Shown: piece after piece, positions 57,097 to 64,000 of the stretch | Numbering within the stretch: position 1 is the first letter of the stretch | Layout of the letters: each line of letters opens with the position of its first letter | NCBI RefSeq assembly: GCF_021044565.1 | Contig: NZ_CP087997.1 | Span: 744,001 to 808,000, forward strand | Reading direction: 5' to 3' | Length of the DNA: 64,000 bases | Origin: Subtercola endophyticus | GTDB lineage: Bacteria; Actinomycetota; Actinomycetes; Actinomycetales; Microbacteriaceae | The notes under the pieces: generated by a model | The model's input: the letters and a program-made list of their open reading frames with translations, nothing else | The model's database searches: none | What the model was told of the DNA's origin: nothing | Position numbers and translations under genes: made by a program

Positions 57097-59367
57097 CTAT
57101 TTCGGCACGCCAACCGCCACAGGTTTGCTCGTGGAGGTGACGGTGGTGAATCCCGACTTCTTGCCGGTGACGGTCACCGAGAGCACCAGACCGGCGTCTG
57201 CGGCGGGAATCGTGAATGTGGCCGCTGTCGCGCCCGGGATCGCGGTCGTGATCGGTGTTGCGCCGGCATCGTTCGCGGGGTGCGTCGTTACATACCACTG
57301 ATAGCTCAAGACGACGGGTGCGGGAGTCCAGGTGCCGCTGACGGCGGTCAGCGTCGATCCGGCGGCGGCCGTACCGGTGATCGTCGGCACAGGAGTCGCC
57401 GTGAGTACCTGAGGTACGGCGACGGCCGCGCTGGTGGTCGATGCAGTGGTGAACGATGCCTTTGTGCCCGTGACCTTCACCGCGATCGAATGCCCTGCGT
57501 CTGCCGTCGTGAGCGTGTGATAAGACGACGTGGCGCCGGAAATCACCACCCCGTCGCGTAGCCAGGCGTAGGTCAAGACCACCGGAGCGGGGCTCCATGC
57601 GGCTGTGCTGGCCGTCAGTTTCTGGCCCACCGCCGGCGTGCCCGATAGGGTCGGGGTGATGACGGTCAACATGCCGCCTGTTACAAGGGCTGTGCCCGTG
57701 CTGGTCTGCGAGGCGGTGACGAATCCCGGCTCAGTTGCGGTGACTCGAACCGAAATCGCCTGACCGGCATCGGCGTTCGTGAGCGCGTAGGTGTGAGCGG
57801 TCGCGCCTGCGATCGATGTTGTGCCGCGCATCCACTGATAAGCCAGAGTCACGGGTGCCGGAGTCCAGCTTCCCGGCACGGCGGTGAGCGTATGCGACAC
57901 CACTGCCGTTCCTGAGATGGTCGGCGTCGGGGTCGCCGTGAACTGTTTGAGAGGGGAAGAAGCGATCGCGACGGCGGCACTCGTCTTCGCGACGGAGGCG
58001 TACCCGAACTTCGAGCCGGAAACGCGCACACTGAGCGATTGCCCGGCATCGGCCGAGGTCAGCGTATGTATCACCGAGGTCGCGCCTGCGATGGACGATC
58101 CGTTTCGAAGCCATTGGTAAGCGAGGGTGACGGGTGCTGGGCCCCAGGCGCCGGGCACGGCGGTGAGTACTTGGCCGGGATAGGTCAGACCGCTGACCGA
58201 CGGCGCGCCCGTGGTGAGTGTGCCCGCTGCGACGGACTGCGTCACTCGTCCGCTGAAGGTGGTGAACAGTCCGGCCGAACGAAACGGAACGGTGAGCTGC
58301 CATGAGAGCGTTCCGACGCCCGTACCAGACCACGTGACCTGATTTCCCGGCGCCACAACCGCGTCGACGTTCGAGCCCGGGTCGACGATCACGCTCACGG
58401 CAGTGCTGTCGGTGCTTGTCACCGGCGCCGCGCTGGCGATGCCGACAACGGCAGGCGGCAATGTCGCAGATTGGTTGTCGATACGCAGAACGCTCAGGCC
58501 GGGATTCAGGAGGCCTGAAGCATTCGTGAGATGGTTGTTCGAGAGGTCGAGTTCGGCGAGGGCCGGCAGGGCCAGCGTGCCTGCGGCAGACGCAATGGCG
58601 TTATGGTCGGCGATTACAGCAGTGAGCGCCGTGTCTTTCGTCAGTGGAGCGAGCGATACCACCTGGTTGTCGCTGATGCTGAACGTCGTTAGGTTCGTTC
58701 TGTTCTCGAAACCACTCACCGACGTCAGGGCGTTGTATTCGCCCTCGAATGTCGTCAGCGAGGGCATCCCCGAAACGGCCGTGACATGCGCGAGCCAATT
58801 GTGCCGAACGACCAAGGTCGACAGGTTGGTCAGCGTCGCCAGCGCATCGATGCTCGTCATCCGGTTGGATTCGAGGTCGAGCCTGGCGAGGTTCGTGAGG
58901 GTTCGGAGTGGCGAGACGTCGGTGATCGAGTTGAACCCCAGCGAGAGCACCGTGAGGTTCTTGAGGGAAGACAGTGGCGAGACGTCGGTGATCGAGTTGC
59001 CGGCGAGGCTGAGCGTGGTGAGGTTCGTAGCGGCCGAAATGCCGGTGACACCGGAAATCTGTTTGTTGCTGCAATCGAGCGTGGTGAGGGCGAGCATCTG
59101 GGTCGCGGTGATGTCTGAATTCGACGGCACACTGAGCGCGCTCGCGACGCAGGCCTTGAGCTGCGCATCGGTGAAGGTGACCGTGCCGGCCACCGACGTG
59201 CTCGTGGCGGCTGACGCAGCATGCGGGGTGGCCGCAAGGGTTACGAACGGAGTCACCAGCAGGGCCGCGAGCGCGGCGACAATGAGGCGGGACGGCCGGC
59301 TGCCGCGCGCGAGCAGAGGCTGTGAAGGTACCTGACGGGCCGGGTTGCGAAGTCGAGAGAGAGGCAT
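57097..59367 (-). CDS. Secreted LRR and Ig-like repeat protein
   Basis: A 756-residue exported protein. Signal region with RLIVAALAALLVTPFVTLAA. Residues 60-330 contain internalin-type leucine-rich repeats of about 22 residues (LTTLSLAGNSITDVSPLSSL, LTVLSLGFNSITDVSPLRTL). Residues 385-756 hold about four Ig-like repeats of about 90 residues, each with LTAVPGSWTPAPVTLAYQW-like and DAGQAISVRVT-like motifs. No sortase motif or membrane anchor is seen at the end. Likely an adhesin or binding protein. A -10 box lies six bases before the ATG. Confidence 0.82.
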   Translation of the reverse strand: MPLSRLRNPARQVPSQPLLARGSRPSRLIVAALAALLVTPFVTLAATPHAASAATSTSVAGTVTFTDAQLKACVASALSVPSNSDITATQMLALTTLDCSNKQISGVTGISAATNLTTLSLAGNSITDVSPLSSLKNLTVLSLGFNSITDVSPLRTLTNLARLDLESNRMTSIDALATLTNLSTLVVRHNWLAHVTAVSGMPSLTTFEGEYNALTSVSGFENRTNLTTFSISDNQVVSLAPLTKDTALTAVIADHNAIASAAGTLALPALAELDLSNNHLTNASGLLNPGLSVLRIDNQSATLPPAVVGIASAAPVTSTDSTAVSVIVDPGSNVDAVVAPGNQVTWSGTGVGTLSWQLTVPFRSAGLFTTFSGRVTQSVAAGTLTTGAPSVSGLTYPGQVLTAVPGAWGPAPVTLAYQWLRNGSSIAGATSVIHTLTSADAGQSLSVRVSGSKFGYASVAKTSAAVAIASSPLKQFTATPTPTISGTAVVSHTLTAVPGSWTPAPVTLAYQWMRGTTSIAGATAHTYALTNADAGQAISVRVTATEPGFVTASQTSTGTALVTGGMLTVITPTLSGTPAVGQKLTASTAAWSPAPVVLTYAWLRDGVVISGATSSYHTLTTADAGHSIAVKVTGTKASFTTASTTSAAVAVPQVLTATPVPTITGTAAAGSTLTAVSGTWTPAPVVLSYQWYVTTHPANDAGATPITTAIPGATAATFTIPAADAGLVLSVTVTGKKSGFTTVTSTSKPVAVGVPK

Positions 59368-59373
59368 GACTCA

Positions 59374-59379
59374 AGTATG
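59374..59379 (-). promoter_or_regulatory. -10 hexamer of a likely leaderless LRR-Ig mRNA
   Basis: CATACT on the minus strand, then TGAGTC, then ATG. The hexamer lacks the first T of TANNNT, so it is weaker. Confidence 0.35.
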
Positions 59380-59429
59380 ACGAAATCTCACCAACTGTCT
59401 AGCATTTAGCGAGAAAAAGTCATCACATG

Positions 59430-60197
59430 TCAGCTGCGTGCCGCCAAGAGCTGCTGCATGTACGTGATCTCGCTGGTCTGGGCGGTGATGATGGTATTGG
59501 CCAGGGCTACCACGTCGGCGTCGGTCGACCGCGCTACCAGAGCCTCGGCCATCTCGACGCCGCCCTGGTGATGCGCGATCATCAGCGTGAGAAAGAGCTT
59601 CTCGGCGTCGACCCCGGTCAGCGTCTGCAGCTTCGCCAGATCGGCCGCGCTGGCCATTCCCGGCATGGTGGGCGACGCCGCGATCGTCGCGTCGGTCGCG
59701 GCCATCGAGGCCATGTTCATGCCGTGTTCGGCCTGTGACTGGTCGAGCGTCGGCAAGGTCATCCAGGTCATCTGCGGTACCGGCGACACCTGGGGGAGGC
59801 CCCACAGGTTGAGCCAGGCATACATCTGGCCGGCCTGCTGGCCCTGTGACGTGGCGATGTCGTAGGCCAGCTGCCTGATCTCCGGGTCGGTGGTCTCGTC
59901 GCGCACCGTGAGTGCCATGTCGATCGCCTGCTGGTGGTGCACCTGCATGTCTCGGGCGAAGCCGGCTTCGGCGCTCAGGGTGTCGGGCGTCGTCGCCACG
60001 GGCGTCGTGACACGACCGACCACCAAGCCCACCACGAGAAGCAACACGGCGCCGAGGATGAGCGCGATGCGCAGGCGCAGAGCGCGGGAGCTCGACGGGG
60101 CAGGCGGATGATCGTGGCCCCGATCATCCACGATGCCGTCGTCCGCGTCGATGTCGCCTGCGTCAGTGCCGTCTGCCTCAGGGCCGACCGTGGTCAC
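59430..60197 (-). CDS. DUF305 family membrane-anchored protein
   Basis: A 255-residue protein with one membrane helix (about residues 40-58) and two copies of a ferritin-like DUF305 domain. Histidine/methionine-rich signatures FARDMQVHHQQAIDMAL and LFLTLMIAHHQGGVEMAEAL, with HGMNMASM between them, suggest metal (often copper) binding outside the cell. GTG at 60197 overlaps the DUF3105 stop as GTGA; a longer GTG start at 60236 is less likely. Confidence 0.87.
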   Translation of the reverse strand: MTTVGPEADGTDAGDIDADDGIVDDRGHDHPPAPSSSRALRLRIALILGAVLLLVVGLVVGRVTTPVATTPDTLSAEAGFARDMQVHHQQAIDMALTVRDETTDPEIRQLAYDIATSQGQQAGQMYAWLNLWGLPQVSPVPQMTWMTLPTLDQSQAEHGMNMASMAATDATIAASPTMPGMASAADLAKLQTLTGVDAEKLFLTLMIAHHQGGVEMAEALVARSTDADVVALANTIITAQTSEITYMQQLLAARS

Positions 60198-60871
60198 GCC
60201 GACACGTACCCCGGTGCCGTCACTCCGCCGGTGCACGCGGCGCCCGGCTCCGGAGCGTTCGGGGACTGCCAGTACGTCTTCAAGAAGTCTTGCAGCCGAG
60301 CGTCATCGGGGCCCGTCAGCTGAATCTGCGCTCCCCAGGCCGAGGCCACCACCGGTGAGGGCAATCCGACGTACGGCGACAGAATGATGTAGGTGTTGGG
60401 CAGTTCGCTGCGCAGCTTCGTGAGCGCGTCGCCGGTGACCTTCGTGGCGTCGTAGGTCACCCACACGGTGCCGTGCTCGAGGGAGTGCACCGCGTTCTCG
60501 TTCGGCACCGCCTGGTCGTAGATACCGCAGTTCAGCCACACAGGGTTGTGATCGCCGCCCACCGGAGGAACCTGCGGGTAGGTGACCGGCGTCGTCACGT
60601 GGTTGCGCGTGAGCCCGGCGAACGTCTGCACCCCGTCGGCCTGGGTCGCGACGGGCGCGGGTGCCGACGAGCTGCCAGTGACGACGAAGACGATCACGAG
60701 CACAACAATCAGCGCCGCGGCGCCGACGACCGAGCCGATGGTGATGCGCCGGTTGCGCGTCGCCTTCGCCTGCGCGCGGCGCATCTGCTCGACTTTCTCG
60801 GCCCTGCGCGCCTCTCGCTCTTGCTTGACGGTCAGCTTGGCTGCGGGCTTCTTGTTGTCGTTGCTGGGCAC
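60194..60871 (-). CDS. DUF3105 family membrane-anchored protein
   Basis: A 225-residue protein: basic cytosolic start, one membrane helix (about residues 46-66) and an extracytoplasmic DUF3105 domain with PPVGGDHNPVWLNCGIYDQ, HSLEHGTVWVTYD and a second cysteine near the end (GAACTGGV). The DUF3105/DUF305 pair is common in Actinobacteria and may act in metal handling. GTG at 60871 follows a TACTCT -10 box by six bases. Confidence 0.86.
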   Translation of the reverse strand: MPSNDNKKPAAKLTVKQEREARRAEKVEQMRRAQAKATRNRRITIGSVVGAAALIVVLVIVFVVTGSSSAPAPVATQADGVQTFAGLTRNHVTTPVTYPQVPPVGGDHNPVWLNCGIYDQAVPNENAVHSLEHGTVWVTYDATKVTGDALTKLRSELPNTYIILSPYVGLPSPVVASAWGAQIQLTGPDDARLQDFLKTYWQSPNAPEPGAACTGGVTAPGYVSA

Positions 60872-60877
60872 GACCCG

Positions 60878-60883
60878 AGAGTA
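60878..60883 (-). promoter_or_regulatory. -10 hexamer of the DUF3105-DUF305 operon
   Basis: TACTCT on the minus strand, six bases, then GTG. Confidence 0.45.
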
Positions 60884-60928
60884 TCGGCGCAAATTGGGAA
60901 AAAACCGTTAAAGGTACAACCAACGGGC

Positions 60929-60950
60929 AGCGGATGCCCGACCATCCGCT
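60929..60950. other. Small hairpin between Ku and DUF3105
   Basis: AGCGGATG pairs with CATCCGCT around CCCGAC. A possible end of the Ku transcript; no T run. Confidence 0.35.
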
Positions 60951-61004
60951 CGCCGCGTGCGAGTTCGAGTTCTGGTTCGAGCGGCGAACTGCCTCACGGC
61001 CTCG

Positions 61005-61862
61005 TCAGGCCGGCTTCTTGGCAGCCGTCTTACGCGGTGCACGAGTGGTGGAGGACTTCTCCCCACCCTTCGCCCGGCTCTTCTCCACACTCTGCCGAAG
61101 GGCCTCCATGAGGTCGAGCACCTCGCCGCCGGAATCCTCGTCGTTCTTGGCCGATTCGCCGAAGGTCTCCTCCGTGTCGACAGCGTCGCCGGCCTCGAGC
61201 TTGGCGTCGATGAGCTGACGCAGCTGTACCTGATACTCGTCGGTGAATTTCGAAGGCTCAAAATCGGCAGAATAGGAGTCGACCAGGCGCGCCGACATCT
61301 CGAGTTCTTTCGCTGAGACCGTGGGGCGGTCGTTCAGCGAGGTGAACTTCGCGTCGCGCACTTCATCGTCCCAGAGCAGTGTCTGCAGCAGCAGCACCTC
61401 GCCCTGAACGCGCAACGCCGCCAGCCGCGACTTCTGCCGCAGGGCGAACTGCACGATGGCGGTGCGGTCGGTCTCTTCGAGCGTGCGCCGCAGCAGCACG
61501 TACGCCTTCGACGATTTCGAGTCGGGCTCGAGGTAGTAGCTGCGGTCAAAGCGAATAGGGTCGATCTGGTCGCTCGGCACGAACTCGACCACATCGATCT
61601 CGCGGCTCTTCTCGGCCGGCAGCGAGGCGAGATCGTCGGCGGTGATGATGACGGTGCGCTCGCCGTCGTCGTACGCCTTGTCGATGTGGGCGTACTCCAC
61701 GACCTTGCCGTCGATCTCGCAGACCCGCTGGTAGCGGATGCGCCCGCCATCGGCATCGTGCACCTGGTGCAGCGAAATGTCGTGGTCTTCGGTGGCGCTG
61801 TAGACCTTGACCGGCACATTCACCAGCCCGAAGGTGATCGCGCCCTTCCAAATTGATCTCAT
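61005..61862 (-). CDS. ku: Non-homologous end-joining protein Ku
   Basis: A 285-residue bacterial Ku homodimer subunit. It starts MRSIWKGAITFGLVNVPVKV and has VCEIDGKVVEYAHIDKAYD, the core DNA-ring segments, and a Lys/Ala-rich C-terminal tail (RKTAAKKPA) that helps recruit LigD and thread on DNA. Length is typical. It is divergent from ligD with 65 bases between. GAGGGTT precedes the ATG. Confidence 0.96.
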   Translation of the reverse strand: MRSIWKGAITFGLVNVPVKVYSATEDHDISLHQVHDADGGRIRYQRVCEIDGKVVEYAHIDKAYDDGERTVIITADDLASLPAEKSREIDVVEFVPSDQIDPIRFDRSYYLEPDSKSSKAYVLLRRTLEETDRTAIVQFALRQKSRLAALRVQGEVLLLQTLLWDDEVRDAKFTSLNDRPTVSAKELEMSARLVDSYSADFEPSKFTDEYQVQLRQLIDAKLEAGDAVDTEETFGESAKNDEDSGGEVLDLMEALRQSVEKSRAKGGEKSSTTRAPRKTAAKKPA

Positions 61863-61927
61863 AACCCTCAGTTTTCCACCAACGCGCTGTCAAGAGCTAG
61901 TGGTTGCCCTTCGCACTCGCGCACAAT

Positions 61928-64000
61928 ATGGCTATGACTCCGGCACGCACGAGCGGCTCGAAAGGCGATGTGCTCGTCGACGTCGACGGTCACCGCCTCA
62001 AACTGACGCACCTCGACAAGGTGATCTACCCCGAGACGGGCACCACGAAGGCGGATGTTCTGCAGTACTACTCCGAGATCGCCGACGTGATGCTGCCGTA
62101 CGTTCGCGACCGCGCCGCCACGCGCAAGCGCTGGGTGAACGGTGCGGGCACCGCCGAGCATCCGGGCGAGATGTTCTTTCAGAAGAACCTCGGCGACGGC
62201 ACCCCCACCTGGGTCAAGCGGCGGGCGATCGAACACTCGACGCACGACAACGAATACCCGCTCGTCAACAATCGCGCCACGCTCACCTGGCTGGCCCAGA
62301 TCGCCGCGCTCGAGATCCACGTGCCGCAGTGGCGGTTCGGGCGCAACGGGGCGCGCAAGAACCCGGATCGTCTGGTGCTCGACCTCGATCCCGGAGACGG
62401 CGTCGGCCTGCCGGAATGCGCCGAGGTGGCCCGGCTGGCGCGCACGATTCTGCAGGGCATGGGGCTCGACCCGATGCCGGTCACGAGCGGAAGCAAGGGC
62501 ATCCACCTCTATGCCGCGCTCGATGGCTCGCAGACGAGCGACCAGGTGTCGGCGGTCGCCCACGAACTGGCGCGCATTCTCGAGGCAGACCACCCCGATC
62601 TCATCGTGAGCGACATGAAGAAGTCGCTGCGCGGCGGCAAAGTACTCGTCGACTGGAGCCAGAACAACGGCTCGAAGACCACGGTGGCGCCGTATTCGCT
62701 ACGCGGGCGCGCCCACCCGATGGTGGCGGCTCCGCGCACCTGGCGCGAGCTGGCGTCGAAGTCGCTCGCCCAGCTCGACTACACAGAGGTACTTGCGCGG
62801 GTGAAGCGGCGGGGTGATCCGCTCTCGGTGATTCTCGAGGCCGACGGCGGCGAGGTGTGGCTGCCGGACGAACCCGGGGGTGGCGTCGATGGCGGCGTCG
62901 TCGATGGCGACGGCGCGACGGGCGCGGCTGGCGTGGCCGAGACGGATGCGCCCGACCGCCTGCACCGCTACCGCTCGAAACGCGACGGCCGTAAGACGCC
63001 CGAGCCGGTTCCGGATGCCCGGCCGGCGCCCGGCGAAGGAAACTCGTTCGTCATTCAGAAACACGACGCAACGCGCCTGCACTACGACTTTCGGCTCGAA
63101 CACAACGGGGTGCTCGTGTCGTGGGCGCTGCCGAAGGGTACGCCGACCGAAACCAAGGTCAATCATCTCGCCGTGCAGACCGAAGACCATCCGCTCGAGT
63201 ACGGCTCGTTCGCCGGCACTATTCCGAAGGGCGAGTACGGCGGCGGCACGGTCGAGATCTGGGACGAGGGTGTCTACGACCTCGAGAAATGGCGCGAGGG
63301 CAAAGAGATCATCGCCACCTTGCACGGCACGAAAAAGGGCGGCCTCGGCGGTGCACGTAAGTTCGCGCTCATCCACACCGGCTCCGGCGGCGGCTCGAAA
63401 GCCGACCAGAATTGGCTCATCCACCTGATGGAGCCGCACTACAGCGCCGCCAGCGAGAAGCGGCACGAGTCCCTGCCCCCGCAGCCCGACGACGAGGCGC
63501 CGGCGATCAACGCGGCGGTTTCTCGAACGACCCCGGCCGCCCCCAGCACACCGATCGCGCCGATGCTCGCCACCCTCGGCTCCGAACGTGACCTTCTGCG
63601 CGCCGACGAGTGGGCCTACGAGATGAAGTGGGACGGTATTCGTGCGGTGGCCTACATCGACGGGTCGGGCGTGCGCTTGCTCACGCGCAACGGAAACGAC
63701 GTGAGCGCCCAGTACCCCGACCTCGCCGAGCCGCTGACCCGGGCATCCGCTGGCCACGAACTCGTGCTCGACGGAGAGATTGTGGCGCTCGACTCGAAGG
63801 GCCGGCCGAGCTTCAGCCGGCTGCAGCAGCGTATGAACCTGCAGGGCGAAGCCGACGTCAAACGCGCGCTCGCGGCCGTGGGGGTGCACTACCTCGTCTT
63901 CGACGTGCTGAACCTCGACGGGCGCTCGCTGTTGCGGCAGACGTACGACGACCGCCGTATGGCGCTCGAAGAGACGGTCAAACCGGATGCCCGTTCCCTG
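61928..64000 (+). CDS. ligD: Multifunctional NHEJ DNA ligase LigD (3' end outside window)
   Basis: 691 codons are visible and the frame stays open to the window edge. Domain order is POL-PE-LIG as in mycobacteria. Polymerase/primase: VLDLDPGDG (metal aspartates, about residue 151) and TSGSKGIHLYAAL. Phosphoesterase: QKHDATRLHYDFRLEHNG (about 374) and PKGEYGGG. Ligase: nucleotidyl lysine K567 in YEMKWDGIRA, then LVLDGEIVAL. It fills, trims and seals broken ends held by Ku. ATG 61928 or 61934 could be the start; CACAAT at 61922 lies six bases before the second. Confidence 0.95.
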   Translation, partial: MAMTPARTSGSKGDVLVDVDGHRLKLTHLDKVIYPETGTTKADVLQYYSEIADVMLPYVRDRAATRKRWVNGAGTAEHPGEMFFQKNLGDGTPTWVKRRAIEHSTHDNEYPLVNNRATLTWLAQIAALEIHVPQWRFGRNGARKNPDRLVLDLDPGDGVGLPECAEVARLARTILQGMGLDPMPVTSGSKGIHLYAALDGSQTSDQVSAVAHELARILEADHPDLIVSDMKKSLRGGKVLVDWSQNNGSKTTVAPYSLRGRAHPMVAAPRTWRELASKSLAQLDYTEVLARVKRRGDPLSVILEADGGEVWLPDEPGGGVDGGVVDGDGATGAAGVAETDAPDRLHRYRSKRDGRKTPEPVPDARPAPGEGNSFVIQKHDATRLHYDFRLEHNGVLVSWALPKGTPTETKVNHLAVQTEDHPLEYGSFAGTIPKGEYGGGTVEIWDEGVYDLEKWREGKEIIATLHGTKKGGLGGARKFALIHTGSGGGSKADQNWLIHLMEPHYSAASEKRHESLPPQPDDEAPAINAAVSRTTPAAPSTPIAPMLATLGSERDLLRADEWAYEMKWDGIRAVAYIDGSGVRLLTRNGNDVSAQYPDLAEPLTRASAGHELVLDGEIVALDSKGRPSFSRLQQRMNLQGEADVKRALAAVGVHYLVFDVLNLDGRSLLRQTYDDRRMALEETVKPDARSL

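Noticed and set aside
60198..60236. Longer start of the DUF305 protein at GTG 60236
   Set aside because: The GTGA overlap at 60197 matches the coupling seen at other junctions, and the extra residues are not conserved-looking.
1..64000. CRISPR arrays, insertion sequences, rRNA genes, restriction or phage-defence systems
   Set aside because: No regularly spaced repeats, transposases, rRNA segments or recognised defence genes were seen.

Overview
The window is high-GC actinobacterial chromosome. The gene set and order (dapD/dapE pair, tatB, mrp-DUF1003-MgtE-like block, rhlE/ferritin-like pair, DUF3107, adnAB, nudC, uvrD2-like, PDZ-Lon, UPF0182, Ku/LigD) and the style of the intergenic regions fit the family Microbacteriaceae. 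I cannot name the genus. Several blocks match, from memory, the Mycobacterium tuberculosis neighbourhoods Rv1220c-Rv1234 and Rv3193c-Rv3211, so most of the left half is conserved actinobacterial backbone.

Layout. 1-2.7 kb: lysine/DAP biosynthesis (dapD partial, dapE) and a GT-C mannosyltransferase-like protein. 2.7-9.9 kb: DUF3117, O-methyltransferase, TatB, Na+/H+ antiporter, the overlapping mrp/DUF1003/MgtE-N-CBS operon and a general stress protein. 10-18.8 kb: Xaa-Pro aminopeptidase, PHP phosphoesterase, DUF445, DEAD-box helicase, ferritin-like protein, kynureninase and two small proteins. 19-30 kb: DNA maintenance (AdnA, AdnB, a phosphotransferase-like protein, NudC, a short UvrD2-like helicase). 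30-36.9 kb: an E1/ThiF-like protein, a zinc-dependent metalloprotease family protein, a membrane PDZ-Lon protease, a UPF0182 protein and the initiator tRNA. 37-42.5 kb: an accessory stretch with a flavin monooxygenase preceded by a possible leader peptide, a GNAT, a P-loop kinase, a TetR/SnoaL pair and an orphan membrane protein. 42.5-54.3 kb: a carbohydrate locus for arabinose-containing glycans. 54.4-60.9 kb: glycosyltransferase, MFS exporter, LRR-Ig surface protein, DUF305 and DUF3105. 61-64 kb: the NHEJ pair Ku and LigD (LigD runs off the end).

The clearest new biology is the carbohydrate locus. A LacI-family regulator sits beside an operon of two GH43 enzymes, one GH51 arabinofuranosidase and an ABC importer (binding lipoprotein plus two permeases, no ATPase). 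The 12-mer TGTAACGATACA or its complement occurs twice before a secreted beta-helix/LamG protein, twice before a secreted SurA-like protein, and once (11/12) across the start of the lacI gene itself. This defines a candidate regulon that joins import, hydrolysis, an extracellular binding or degrading protein and a possible foldase.

At window scale two patterns stand out. The heptamer GGGGGAG occurs about 18 times on the + strand and I found no copy of its complement, whatever the gene direction; this looks like a chromosome-polarity motif. Many genes have a TANNNT -10 hexamer exactly 5-7 bases before the start codon and no Shine-Dalgarno sequence, which points to widespread leaderless mRNAs and settles several start codons.
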